The notes beneath the pieces were generated by a model. That model saw only the letters and a program-made list of their open reading frames with translations. It did no database searches and was not told the DNA's origin. A program made the position numbers and the translations under genes. 64,000 bases of DNA. Source: Brachypodium distachyon (taxonomy: Eukaryota > Streptophyta > Magnoliopsida > Poales > Poaceae). Positions 45,943-58,048 of the stretch are shown here, in pieces. The stretch is taken from the NCBI RefSeq assembly GCF_000005505.3, contig NC_016132.3, positions 39,942,914-40,006,913 of the forward strand, written 5' to 3'. How positions within the stretch are numbered: the first letter of the stretch is position 1; the number at the start of each line of letters is the position of its first letter.

Positions 45943-48900
45943 TGTAACATCCCAAAATTTCAAACTTTTACATGTGCATTGCATCCATGAACATCATGCC
46001 ACAATTGCATAGTTGAATTCAAAATTGAATCTCAAAAGGGCTTTAAAAGACTTTGTTTACACCCATTTAAGCTTTGGATTTTCAAACCAATAGGGTTTAT
46101 GTATAAAAGGGGTTTAATGCATATATAAGCTATCCCATATTTTTTTTGGAAAATTATTTGGAGTTGAAAAGGTATTTTATTTAAATGGATATATAGCCCT
46201 AAGGGCATTTATAGGGCAAATGTATTTTTATATATGTTATTTTGAAGAGAAACTACTTCCAAAAGTTGTATCATGGTAGAACATGATTTTACAAATTTTC
46301 TGGAATTCATTTGGACCAATTTGGACTTCAAACTCAAAAGATATCAAAGAAATGGGAAAAATAGAAAAAGAAAAGGTCTAAAAGAAAAAAAAAGGGGTAA
46401 ACGGACCGGCCCGGCCGAATTGGGCCGAACCGGCCCAACTCCCCCGCGCGCGCCACAGCCCAACTGGCCCAGCCGCCCGCTCGCGCGCGCCCGAGCCACC
46501 GACAGGTGGGGCCCACCTGTCGGGGTCGTCCCCTACCTCGGGCAGGCGCCCGAAATCGCGCCGCCGTCCCTGCGCGTGACCGCCGCGCGCCCTCACCGGG
46601 ATCCGCCCCTCCCGACCTTCCCGAACCGAGCCGCTCGCGTCCCTTTAAAGCCCCGGCTTCCCCCTTCTTTTCCCCTCTGTTTGCCCGCACCCGCACGCGC
46701 CCATGCCGCCGGTTTTCGTCGCCGGAGTTCGCCCGTGCCGCCGCCGTTCTCGCGCCGCGCTGACCACGCCGGTGAGCCCTCGCGCGCGAGTCTTCAAATT
46801 TCCGGAGCCCCTCGCGCTTGCACACGTTTTGACACGCTTGATTTGTCGTTTGATGCACCGTAGCGCCGCACCCGTCGCCGCCCGAAGCTTTGCCGGAGCC
46901 CGCGCTCGCCGCCCGCTCGTCTCCGACCTCGGCGAGGCCCCCGACCGCCCGACCCCGCGCCGACCGCGTCCCCGAGCTCGCCGTGCCGCGCCGCTCCGTC
47001 CCCGCGCCTCCCCGTCACGCCGGCCCTGCCGGAGACCCCACCGCCGTCCCCGCCCGCGCCGCGCCGCCGCCGGAGTTTCCTCGCCGGACCCCTAGGTGAG
47101 CCCGAGAGTCCCCGTCCGTCCGATCGTAATCAACGGTCCAGATTAGATCCCGATTTTTTTTTTCATTTAACCGAACCGGTATGCACCAATGAGATTGCGA
47201 CACGTGGCACCTGGTTTTATAAAATAAAAATGTAATTTTAATCCCCCGGAAATAATAAAAGGCACTTTTGCAGATAGGCCCCTGTAACTTCAAATGATCA
47301 TAACTTTAAATCTGTTTGGCCAAATTTAGTGATCCACACCTTTTTCGAATCCTTAGGAAGTGTAGAATCTTTTGGCACTGTCCAATTTCAAATTTGAATA
47401 TTTGAATCACATTCAAATTACAGATTAGGGTTTTATGCCATTTAAATCATAACTAATTATTTAGAAGTCATTTTTGAATGAAACCAGTGCCCAAAATTTT
47501 GTTTTAATGTCCTATGTCCAATGGGGCAGGGAAATAAATATTTTGAATTAAATTGTTTTGCAGATGCAAATAAAACCTCATTTTAGGATTTAAACCCTAG
47601 CTTTTGCTTTTGTTTAAAAACCCTAATTACATGTGGTTAATTCTCAAGGCATTGGATCAGTAGATCAGCCAAATAAAATAAACCAAACTCATGTCACATG
47701 TTTTGCATTGCATCATGACATACATATTCTTTTGCTTGTATGGTGTGTTTATGTATGTGTATGTTTGCCTGATTGTATAGTTTTCTCGGAGAGCGAACCG
47801 TGCGACTGTGAGGAGTGTCTGAATACCAACTACTATCAAGGCAAGTTCACTTTGATCATTCACCTATTACTTTATTATGCACTAGATTTTATTAGTTGCA
47901 TTGTTAGGATTATTATTGTATCTATGCTAGCTATGATCGGTCCTACTAGTATTGGATACCTTTGTCATGACCCTCACCACCAATTGCCATCGTAGTAGTA
48001 AAATGCTATGCTATGATAATATACGAGGGTGGTATTATTACAAATATGATACTATTGAATTACAATATGATCTTCCTAGGGTATGGCAAAACAAGTAATT
48101 CAATGAATCGTCCTGGGTGGGCTGCTTTGAGTTTTCGGATGTCGTGACTTTAGGTCCATTTCTATGGGGCCCGCTGAGTCGTCTCTCCGTGTGATTCGGG
48201 AGCGTCCATGGTCGCCTCCCCGTGCGATTCGGGGAGCGCCTGCGTCACAATGTGGGATGCCACCCGGGATAACCAGAGACTGGACTAGTTTCCTGTTTAG
48301 TAGCTTCCAGTACAACCACATGGTATTATGGGCTCTGCCAGGATGGATGTAAGAAATATGAACCTGGATCCGAGGTGACATCGGTATGTAGCAGTGTAGG
48401 TTGGAACGCGTCCCTCAGGTGGTTTGGGGGAATATGTTCTGAAAATTCCTGTAATCGATGCCGTTGCTACTCTACCCTGAGGACAGCAAGGGATTAACAC
48501 GTCGATTTCTTGTGGGTAAAGTGTACCACCTCTCGAGAGTGTCAAACTAAGTACTTAGCCGTGTCCCCGGTTACGGACAATTATGAGCAACTGGATATTG
48601 GAGCTGTAAGGAAAGTCTCACTCATTCCAATTTCTTAATAAAATGAATGATTAAACTGGGTAGGAGCATTGATGTTTCTACTCAATGTGCCTAGGTTAAT
48701 AGGAGCATGGGTGTTTCTACCCCGTGTCCAATAGAATTCAAAACTATTTGTCTAAAAATGATAGGATTTGAATAAAGATGCTTTTATGCAAAATAACCAA
48801 ACCCCACTTAGCCAAACTATGCATGTACTTGGTAGGTCCTTTATAACTCTAGTGAGCTTGCCAATACATTCAAATGTATTGACCACGTAGTGGCTGCAAT

Positions 48901-49257
48901 TAACAATGCAAGTGGATCCGACGATGAGTGAGGTTCGTCGTTTTGTCATGGGTCATGTGCTTACATTCCAACATGCTCTCTCCTCTGGGAGTAGATGAGG
49001 CCCTTTTACTCTACTTTTCCGCTGCAGCTTCATGATACATTGTTGTCATGGTTTTGAACATTATTTGTTTATGCTGGCCTAAGAGGTCATGCAAGTTTGT
49101 AAGTACAATTTAAGTTCTGGATGATACGATGTAATAAAGTACTTTTGACCTTTGTATCTTGGTATTACATCTTGAACTGTGTGTGCTAGTGAGTCGATCC
49201 AGGGACTAGCACAAGTAAGCACAGAGATCGAACCCTTTGTGAAGGGGGATCACTTCA
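45943..49257 (+). repeat. 3' LTR of element C
   Basis: This complete 3,315-bp LTR ends GATCACTTCA. TTTAAAG box at 46644-46650, GC palindrome at 46501-46521, AT palindrome at 48862-48881. A stem-loop near the end pairs TGTGCTAGT with ACTAGCACA (about 49184-49213). Confidence 0.95.
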
Positions 49258-49703
49258 AAAGCATCCTGGAACATCTCCCAAGTGACATCCTCAATCGGGT
49301 TGGTGATCAGGTAGTTCTCCCACCATAATGCGACTGGTCCCTCCAACAAGTGGGCTGCAAACCTCACTTTCTCAGCATCTGTGCAGCCCACAGTCACTAA
49401 GTTCTTGTTCACTGAACGCAGCCAGTCATCTGCTACCATGGGTTCAGTGGAGGTGGTGAAAGTAGGTGGGTGCAACTTTAGAAATCTTGTAAGCATATCC
49501 ACCTAAGGTGGCGGGTTGGGGTGTTGGTTATTCTGGTCAATGTTCTGGTTGCTGGTCATTTGCTGGGTTATAAACTGGAAAAATTGAGTCTGGGCTGCCA
49601 GCAGAGTCTGCGCATTAACTAAACTGTTGTTCCCTTCCTCATGGTTGTCACTGTTGTTGGTGGTGTCTGATCTTTTGTTGTTGGGAGTACGTCTTGGAGA
49701 CAT
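49258..49703 (-). pseudogene. Element A gag N-terminus
   Basis: The minus strand starts with MSPRRTPNNKRSDTTNN at 49703. An Asn/Gln-rich region follows (LLAAQTQFFQFITQQM), then a TAG at 49503-49505 (CAA/CAG in sisters), then VDMLTRFLKLHPPTF, MADDW-like VADDWLRSVNKNL and LEGPVALWWENY up to WEMFQDAF. The next codons are at 36971 leftwards. The start matches the gag starts of B and C. Confidence 0.9.
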
Positions 49704-50128
49704 CTGTTTAGGATAGCATAGATGAGAAATAGAGAGACGGGGTCTAGAAGAACCTTAACCCAACGGCAAGCAAGTAAGGCATAAGAATCACCAACCAAGT
49801 AAGATCCAAAAAGCAAATGACATAGTTCAGGTATCCAAGCCCAAGAAATAAAGTCTCAAAAACAAACGAACAAGTTTTTGTTATCTAAAATAATTTACTA
49901 TTATTATTTGTGGCCATCAATAAATCCAAAAGCGACAGCTCACAAATTACGTCAACTTTGACTAAGTATGCTGGTTTTGATGTTTGAAAACCTTCAAAGC
50001 TGGATGAGAGAGTGAAAGAACTGGACGAGGATAGAATATGAGAGTTTTCAAAAATAATTTTAGTTTGGTAAATAGGTACCTAATAAGTTAATTCCAATCT
50101 AAGGGTCACGAATCTATAGGCAACACAA
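49704..50128 (-). other. Leader of element A (no ORF0)
   Basis: Only about 425 bp separate the primer site from the gag ATG, against about 1.5 kb in B. Both ends align with B (TTGCCTATAGATTCGTGACC after the primer site, and CATCTATGCTATCCTAAACAG before the ATG), but the ORF0 region is absent. No ORF is present. Confidence 0.75.
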
Positions 50129-50141
50129 TGTTCTGATACCA
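50129..50141 (-). promoter_or_regulatory. Primer binding site of element A (one mismatch)
   Basis: On the minus strand this reads TGGTATCAGAACA, two bases after the LTR end at 50144. It is the initiator tRNA-Met site with G to A at one position. Confidence 0.85.
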
Positions 50142-52705
50142 TCTGAAGCGACCGCCCTCGTACAGGGTTCAATCTCTGTGCTTACTGTACTAGTCCCTGG
50201 ATCGACTCGATAGCACACACAGTTTCAAGATGTAATATCAAGATACAAAGGTCAAAAGTATATTACATCGTATTGATCCAGAATTACATAGTACCTTACA
50301 TATTCAATAACCTCATGGGTTAGCTCAAGAGAAATAAGATCTTGCAGCGGAAGGCAGAAGATACAGGAGTACCATAACAACTCCACAGTCGAAACATGTT
50401 GGAATGTAAACTCGCAACCCTAACAATTCGTACCTTACTCTTCACCTGGTTCACCTGCAAGATTTAAACGTTGCAGCCACTAGGGGGTCAATACATTGAA
50501 TGTATTGGCAAGTTCACCAAAGGGTTATAACAGACCTAACAAGTATATGCATTATTTGGCAAGGTAGGGGTTTTGGCTATTTTCATAAAAGCATCAATGT
50601 TTCATCCTATCATTTTCAACAAATAGTTTTATCACTATTGGACACGGGGTAGAAACACCCATGCTCCTATTAACCTAGAGCACATTGAGTAGAAACATCA
50701 AGTGCCATTCATTTTATTTAAGAAGTTGGAATGAGTGAGACCTTCCTTACAGCCCAATATCTAGTTGCTCATAATTGTTCGTAACCGGGGACACGGCTAA
50801 GTACTTAGTTTGACACTCTCGAGAGGTGGTACACTTTACCCACAAGAAATCGACGTGTTAATCCCTTGCTGTCCTCCCGGGGGAGTAGCAAAGGCATCGA
50901 CTTCAAGAATTTTCAGAAAAAATCCCCCAAACCACCTGAGGGACGCGCCCCCACCTACACTGCTACACACCGATGTCACCTCAGATCCGGGTTCATATTT
51001 CTTACATCCATCCTGGCAGAGCCCATAATACCATGTGGTTGTACTGGAAGCTACTAAACAGGAAACTAGTCCAGTCTCTGGTTATCCCGGGTGGCATCCC
51101 ACATTGTGACGCAGGCGCTCCCCGAATCGCACAGGGAGACGACCATGGACGCTCTCGAATCACACGGAGAGACGACTCAGCGGGCCCCATAGAAATGGAC
51201 CTAACGTCACTACATCCGAATACTCAAAGCAGCCCACCCAGGACGGTTCATTGAATTACTTGTTTTGCCATACACTAGGAAAATCATATTGTAATTCAAT
51301 AGTATCACATTGTAATAACACCACTCTCGTATATTCTCATAGCATAGCATTTTACTACTACGATGGCTATTGGTGGTAAGGTCGTGACAAAGAGTATCCT
51401 ATACTAGTAGGACAGATCATAGCTAGCATAGATACAGTAATAATCCTAGCAATGCAACTAATAAAATCTAGTGCATAATAAAATAATGGGTAAATGATCA
51501 AAGTGAACTTGCCTTGATAGTAGTTGGTATTCAAACACTCTTCACAATCACACAGTTCGCTCTCCGAGAAAACTATACAATCAAGCAAACATACACATAC
51601 ATAAACACACAATACAAATAAAAGTAAAAATGTATGCCATGATGCAATGCAAAACATGTGACATGAGTTTGGTTTATTTTATTTGGGTGATCTATTGATC
51701 CAAAGCCTTGAGAATTTAAGCACATGCAATTAGGGTTTTTAAACAAAAGCAAAAACTAGGTTTAAACCCTAAAATGAGGTTTTATTTGTATCTGCTAAAC
51801 AATTTAATTCAAAATATTTATTTCTGTCCCATTGGACAGAGGACAATAAAAAAAAAATTTGGGCACTGGTTTCATTCAAAAAGGACTTCCAGATAATTAG
51901 TTATGATTTAAATGGCATAAAACCCTAATCTGTAATTTGAATGTGATTCAAATATTCAAATTTGATTGGACAGCACCAAAAGATTCTACATTTCCTAAGG
52001 ATTCCAAAAAGGTGTGGATCATTAAATTTGGCCAAACAGATTAAAAGATATGATCATTTGAAGTTACAGGGTCTTTTCTGCAAAAGTGCCATTTATTAAT
52101 GCCGGGTGATTAAAATTAGATTTTCATTTTATAACTCGGGTGCCACGTGGCGTGTTCCTATTCGTCGGTACCGGTTTGGTTTATAAGGAATAAAAAGTTC
52201 TAATCTCGACCGTTGGTCAAAATCCAACGGCCGAGATCGAAGATGGAGCTCACCGGTGCTAGGGTTTCGGCCGGGGTCGGAGACGAAGGCTGCGGCGATG
52301 GCGCGGAGCGGCGGCATGGGGTCTCTGGCGACGCGAGCGGCTCGGGGATGGGCTGGGTCGACGCGGCGCGGCACGACGCGCTCGGTGACGGGGTCGGCGC
52401 GGCTTCGGGAGGTCGGAGGGCTTGCCTGGGACGCACGAAGATGGCGGCGCGGTCACCGGACTTCGGCGACGCTCGAGCGGCGGCTCCCGACGGCTACAGA
52501 GCACCAAACGAAGCACGAAGCGTGTCAAAATGAGCGCACGGACGTGTGGAAGAAGAAAAGACGAGGTGGGTAGGCTCGAAACTCGTGGCTCGTCGGAGAG
52601 GCGCGAGAAACGGCAGCGGCTGAGGGTTTTCCGACGAAGAATCGGGGCGGCCTAGTGGCGAGCGAGCGGGGGCGAGCAGTGGGGAAAGAGGTGCGGTGGA
52701 GAGGG

Positions 52706-52713
52706 CTTTATAG
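52706..52713 (-). promoter_or_regulatory. TATA box of A 5' LTR
   Basis: The minus strand reads CCTATAAAG, in the same context (CGTCCC upstream) as the B, Y and S boxes. Confidence 0.6.
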
Positions 52714-53086
52714 GGACGTGCGCTGCGCGTGTTGGGATGGTCGGAGTGAGGAGATTGCGGCGGTGAGCGCGCGGCGGCGTACAAGGCGGGCGGCGTGGGG
52801 ATTGCGGGAGCTTTCCCCGCGAGGACGAAGCCCCTGAGAGGTGGGCCCCACCTGTCAGCGGGAGCGGGCACGCGCGTGCGGCGCTGGGCTGGCTAGGCGG
52901 CGGCTCGCGCGAGAAGTTGGGCCGGTTCGGCCCAATTCGGCCGGGCCGGTCCGTTTACTCTTTTTTTTTTAGCCTTTTCTTTTTCTGCTGTTCTCATTTC
53001 TTTGATAACTTTTGAGTTTGAACTCCAAACTGGTCCAAATAAATTCCAGAAAATTTGTAAAATCATGTTCTACCATGATACTGTTG

Positions 53087-53091
53087 GGGAA
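53087..53091. repeat. Target-site duplication GATAC (left copy)
   Basis: GATAC at 53087-53091 and 60637-60641 flanks the copia element. Removing the element restores the LTR sequence around CCATGATACAACTTTTGG. Confidence 0.95.
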
Positions 53092-54365
53092 CGCGGTATG
53101 CTACGCTGGCACAAAATAAAATTTTCTACCGCTTCCGCCCGGAACAATGATGTAGATAATGGATCACGAGATTACCACTAGACGCGCAGACCCGTAGCGG
53201 AAGTAGAGTCGATGTAGCGCGTCGATGCCGAGTAGTCGAACAGCCTGCTCCTCCCCGCCGATCCCACGAACAGTTTGTCCAAGCGCCGCAGGTGCAGCGC
53301 CTCCGAGGTATCCACACGTACAGGGAGGAACTCCGTGCGGCAGACTGCTAGATCCGATCGCAAGGCTTTAGGCATGGAGGTGCGACGGCCGAGTCTAACT
53401 CGCGTCTAAACTCGGGTTGACCCTAGACGGGTTGGTCTCCTCCACTTATATAGACGTCCCTAGTGGGCTCAACACTTGAGGCCCATTAGGAGTCCAAGCC
53501 CGATACGAGTTGGATCCGATCCAACTCGGTTCCCACCCCTTAAGCGTGTGACCCTTCAGGTTCGCGGTCAGTCGGCCACGACTACGAGCTCGGCTGTGGG
53601 CCCGAGTAACACCTTACTCGTCCACTGGCACCGACTCAAGTCGATAGTTGGTAGCGGCGCCTAGCAGCACGTGCCAACTCCCGAGTAACCACAAGGTATA
53701 TTGACGAACCATACAATGTGTCATATGCAACATTCCTTTTGCCTCGCGATATGTGTGTCGAGCTCAAGGCGAGTGCGTGTCATCCTTGTGGATAGCTCGA
53801 GTCTCTTCTCGTTCCTGTGATACAGATTCCCGAACGGGTTAACACTTAACCCAAGTCGCATGGCCATGCTTTCCGAATCTGATCACTCGAGAGGGCCCAA
53901 AGATATCTCTCCGAACAGGAGGGGCAAATCCCATCTTGATCAACCATGACTCGCAGCATGCTTCTCAGCAAACCCGAAAGCTACCTTTATAACCACCCAG
54001 TTACGGAGTAGCGTTTGGCAACCCCTAAGTAGGCCGATTCACATCCCAAGCTCATGCGATGACCTCAGGTCTAGGACTGGCATATACATCGTACTTGAGA
54101 CTAACAAATGACAATCATCTCGTTGTGTCTCAGTGCGGGTCTGTCCGACTCAACAATCTCATTGTCGAGTCCATGCTATCAATCGGCAACACCTTGCCCT
54201 ATGACTTGTGAAACATAGTCATCATACTGATTCACATTGCTAGTCTAGGTTATGTGTCCGCATAACCTCAATGACTAGGGACCATTAGAACAACATCATA
54301 GAATACATAGTCTCACAAACAAATCACGTATTTATTGATACATATCAGTGATGCTGTTCAAGGAC
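53092..54365 (-). repeat. Copia 3' LTR (first 71 bp missing)
   Basis: It aligns with 59281-60565 and stops at the shared AAGGAC, where pol sequence begins. By eye it differs from the 5' LTR at roughly 19 sites, nearly all transitions. Confidence 0.95.
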
Positions 54366-55204
54366 GCGCCCTGAACCACTCCAAGCTCAGAAACAAACTT
54401 TCTGATCCAAACGCCTTCTTTCGCGGCTTCCGAAGCCGCGATATACTCAGCTTCTGTTGTAGAGTCGGCCACCGTTTCTTGCTTAGAGCTCTTCCAGCTC
54501 ACCGCACCTCCGTTCAAGACGAACACGTATCCAGATTGTGATCGATAATCGTCCTTGTCGGTTTGGAAACTAGCATCGGTGTAACCCTTTACAACGAGCT
54601 CATCCTCACCACCGTAAACCAAAAACATATCCTTAGTCCTTCTCAAGTACTTAAGGATATTCTTCACCGCTGTCCAGTGACTCTCACCGGGGTCAGCCTG
54701 ATACCTGCTCGTAACACTTAGAGCATAGGAAACATCCGGTCGAGTACATAACATGGCGTACATGATGGATCCGACCGCCGAAGCATACGGAATCGCACTC
54801 ATCCGACTTCGCTCATCAGAAGTCGAAGGACTCTGAGTCTTGCTTAGACTTATACCATGCGACATGGGCAAGAACCCTTTCTTTGCATCATTCATGTTGA
54901 ACCTCTTCAACACTTTGTCAACATATGTACTCTGGCTTAAACCAATAAGCCTCCTTGATCTATCTCTATAGATCCTGATTCCCAAAATATAAGCCGCTTC
55001 TCCCAAGTCCTTCATTGAAAAACTTTTCTTCAATGAGTCCTTGGCGGCTTCTAGCATCGGAATGTCATTTCCAATCAATAATATGTCATCCACATATAAG
55101 ATTAGAAATACGACTGAGTTTGCACTAAACTTCTTGTATACACAAGGTTCTTCTTCATTTTTGATGAAGCCAAACCCTTTGACTACTTCATCAAAACGAA
55201 TGTT
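54366..55204 (-). pseudogene. Copia RT C-terminal half and partial RNase H
   Basis: In the same frame as the upstream part but after a TGA at 55205-55207. It contains the RT box YVDDILLIG (near 55095), the connection (SMKDLGEAAYILGI, RPDVSYALSV) and RNase H start (GYTDASFQTDKDD, SKQETVADSTTEAEYI). The frame runs straight into LTR sequence after ELGVVQGA, so the last part of RNase H is deleted. Confidence 0.9.
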
Positions 55205-57520
55205 TCAGCTCCGAGATGCTTGCTTCAATCCATAGATGGATTTCTGAAGTTTGCATATTTTTCCAGCATTCTTTGGATCGACAAAACCCTCGGGCTGTAT
55301 CATATACACGTCCTCGGTTAAATTTCCGTTAAGGAAAGCCGTTTTGACATCCATTTTCCATATCTCGTAATCGAAATATGCAGCAATAGCTAGAATGATC
55401 CGAACTGATTTAAGCATCGCTACCAGCGAGAAAGTCTCGTCATAGTCAACTCCTTGAACTTGTCGAAAACCCTTTGCGACAAGTCGAGCTTTATGGATTT
55501 GAACATTTCCATCCATATCAGTTTTTCTTTTAAATATCCATTTGCACTCGATGGTTTTTACACCCTCTGGCGGATCTACCGAGTTCCAAACTCGGTTTTC
55601 ATCCATGGACTTTAATTCGGATCTCATGGCCTCAAGCCATAACTCGGACTCAGGACCCACCATCGCTTTAGCATAATTAGTCGGCTCGTCATTGTCTAGC
55701 AACAACACATTGCGTATATTACGTAGTCTTTCCGACCTTCCTGGATACGGTGCTGTATTGGCCGTGGGTACGACGACTGGCTCAGTCACACGGACATCAC
55801 CTGTCAAGTTATCCCCTACTGGCTCATCTCGAACTTCTTCGAGTTGCACTGACCTCCCACTTGCCTCCTGACTGAGAAACTCTTTCTCAAGGAAGACACC
55901 GTTTCGAGCGACAAACACTTTGCCCTCTGCCCGGTTGTAGAAGTAATATCCTAAGGTTTCCCTTGGATATCCCACGAATATGCACTTGTCTGATTTGGGA
56001 GTGAGCTTGTCCGACTGAAGTCGTTTGACAAATGCATCACAGCCCCAAATCTTTAGAAAAGACAAACTGGGACGCTTTCCAGTCCATATCTCATATGGTG
56101 TCTTATCTATGGACTTGGATGGTACTCTGTTTAGTGTGAACGCTGCGGTTTCTAGAGCATAACCCCAAAATGACAAGGGAAGATCTGACTGACTCATCAT
56201 CGACCGAACCATGTCCAACAAGGTCCGGTTCCGCCTTTCCGACACACCATTTCTTTGTGGTGTACCCGGCGGTGTGAGTTGTGGAACAATTCCACAACTC
56301 TTCAGATGATCGTCGAACTCGTGACTCAAGTACTCGCCTCCACGATCAGATCGTAGAAGCTTTATTTTCTTGCCACGTTGGTTCTCTACTTCATTCTGGA
56401 ACTCCTTGAACTTTTCAAAGGTTTCCGACTTATGTTTCATTGAGTAGACATATCCATATCTACTCAAATCATCAGTGAATGTTATGAAGTATTGATAACC
56501 TCCTCTAGCTGTCGTGCTCATTGGTCCACACACATCAGTATGTATGAGTTCCAACAAGTCGGTCGCCCTCTCGCAACTCTTTGCAAAAGGCGACTTGGTC
56601 ATCTTGCCTAGTAGACAAGACTCGCATGTCTCGAATGATTCATAATCAAACGAAGTTAAAAGTCCATCTCCATGGAGCTTCTTCATGCGTTTGTCACTTA
56701 TGTGACCCAAACGACAATGCCAAAAATAGGTTTGATTCAGATCGTTAGGCTTGCGCCTCTTGACATTAATGCTATAGACAGATTCTCCTTCAAGATTAAG
56801 GATGAATAACCCGTTCGCAACAGGTGCAAAGCCGTAAAACATATCCTTCAAATAAAAAGAACAACCATTGCCCTTAATATTGAATTCATAACCATGGCTC
56901 AACAACTTTGAGACAGATATAATGTTTCGACTTAAAGCAGGAACATAATAACAATTATCTAATTCCATAACAAATCCAAAAGGTAAATGAAGTTGCATAG
57001 TCCCGGCGGCCAACGCTGCAACTCTTGCTTTATTGCCAACCCTTATGTCAACCTCTCCACTTGCGACGCTCCTAGTCCTTGCCAGCCCCTGCATCGAGTT
57101 GCAAATGTGAACAACCGATCCGGTATCCAATACCCAAGAGCTGTTAGGTGCATCAGCAAGATAAATGTCTATAACACATACAACAACCGTACCTGAAGTA
57201 GAAGTCACACTTCCACCCTTCTTTGCCACGTGGGCCTGGTACTTGCTGCAGTTCCTCTTCCAATGACCGGTGCCTTTGCAGAAAAAGCATACGGTCTCTG
57301 AGTCCGGTCCAGCCTTAGGCGCAGCAGGGGCAGGGGTCGGGATCACATCCTTAGCCTTTCCCTTCTTTGCCTTCTTCTTAGCCCAAGAATTCTTCTTGAA
57401 CTTTGGCTTTCCCTGTACCAGCAACACTTGCTTGGTATTTTTCTTGATATCCTCCTCTGCTGTTTTAAGCATCCCATGCAATTCAGTGACTTTCTTTTCC
57501 ATGCCATGCATATGGTAGTT
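55205..57520 (-). pseudogene. Copia polyprotein: zinc knuckle, protease, integrase, RT N-terminus
   Basis: 768 codons are open from the Met at 57511. Residues C75 to C88 form the CCHC knuckle (CFFCKGTGHWKRNC). The protease DTG is at 129-131. The integrase zinc site is H265, H270, C296 and C299. The integrase triad is D326, D389 and E425 with exactly 35 residues between the last two. RT follows with WIFKRK, KARLVAKGFRQVQGVDY, MDVKTAFLNGNL and SIYGLKQASRS. The frame ends at TGA 55205-55207, where the conserved position is expected to be Trp. Coming after gag in the same frame, the element was a single gag-pol ORF, now cut by two stops. Confidence 0.95.
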
Positions 57521-58048
57521 CTAAACGAACTGCGCATAGCTTGGCGGAAGAGATGCCAGAATTGTATCCGTGGCCAACTCTTGGCTCAGCGGAAAGCCCA
57601 GCTTCTCCAAGCTTTGCGTGTAACCAACCAACTTGATTACATGTGGGCTCAAGGGTTCGCCTTCTTTCAGCTTAGTCTCCAGGAAGGACCTCCAGACATT
57701 AAATCTTTCGGTCCTAGCCTGAGTCTGAAACATGCCTTTGAGAGTCTCGATCGTATCGAAAGCCTCAACATTCTCAAACTGCTGCTGCAGTTCGGGCTCC
57801 ATATAGGCAAGCATCAGACAGCTAATCTCAATCGACTCATCACATGAGCGTTGATAGGCGTTTCTAACAGCAGCAGTGGCATTATCAGCCGGCTCCTCTG
57901 GAAGTGGGTTCTCTATGACATGTTCTTTCTTATCGTGCCTGAGAACGATTCTCAGGTTCCGATACCAGTTGGTGAAGTTAGTTCCATTTAGTTTATCTTT
58001 CTCAAGAACAGATCTCAAAGCAAAACTGGACAATTGAGGTGGTGCCAT
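57521..58048 (-). pseudogene. Copia gag
   Basis: 175 codons from MAPPQLSSFALRSVLEKDKL to a TAG at 57521-57523. The product is a copia-type capsid domain with LNGTNFTNWYRNLRIVL, FETKLKEGE-like helices (RSFLETKLKEGEPLS) and GYTQSLEKLGFPL. The zinc knuckle lies downstream of the TAG in the same frame, so the stop truncates gag before its RNA-binding part. The ATG is the first in the frame after a leader of about 1.2 kb. Confidence 0.9.

Larger units (their letters stand above)
36972..49257 (+). mobile_element. Retrotransposon C (Tekay-type chromovirus, rearranged)
   Basis: This plus-strand element lies inside A's gag, with LTRs at 36972-39968 and 45943-49257 and an AAAGC target duplication. It is the best preserved copy. 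The primer site, leader and ORF0 N-terminus are absent. In their place, 372 bp of the flanking A gag follows the 5' LTR. Confidence 0.9.
50144..53091 (-). repeat. 5' LTR of element A, inner part
   Basis: This minus-oriented LTR has its 3' end (CGCTTCA) at 50144 and is interrupted at 53091 by the copia element. TATAAAG on the minus strand at about 52706-52713, GC palindrome at 52836-52856 (one arm mismatch), AT palindrome at 50489-50507. The rest of the LTR is at 60637-60964. Confidence 0.95.
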
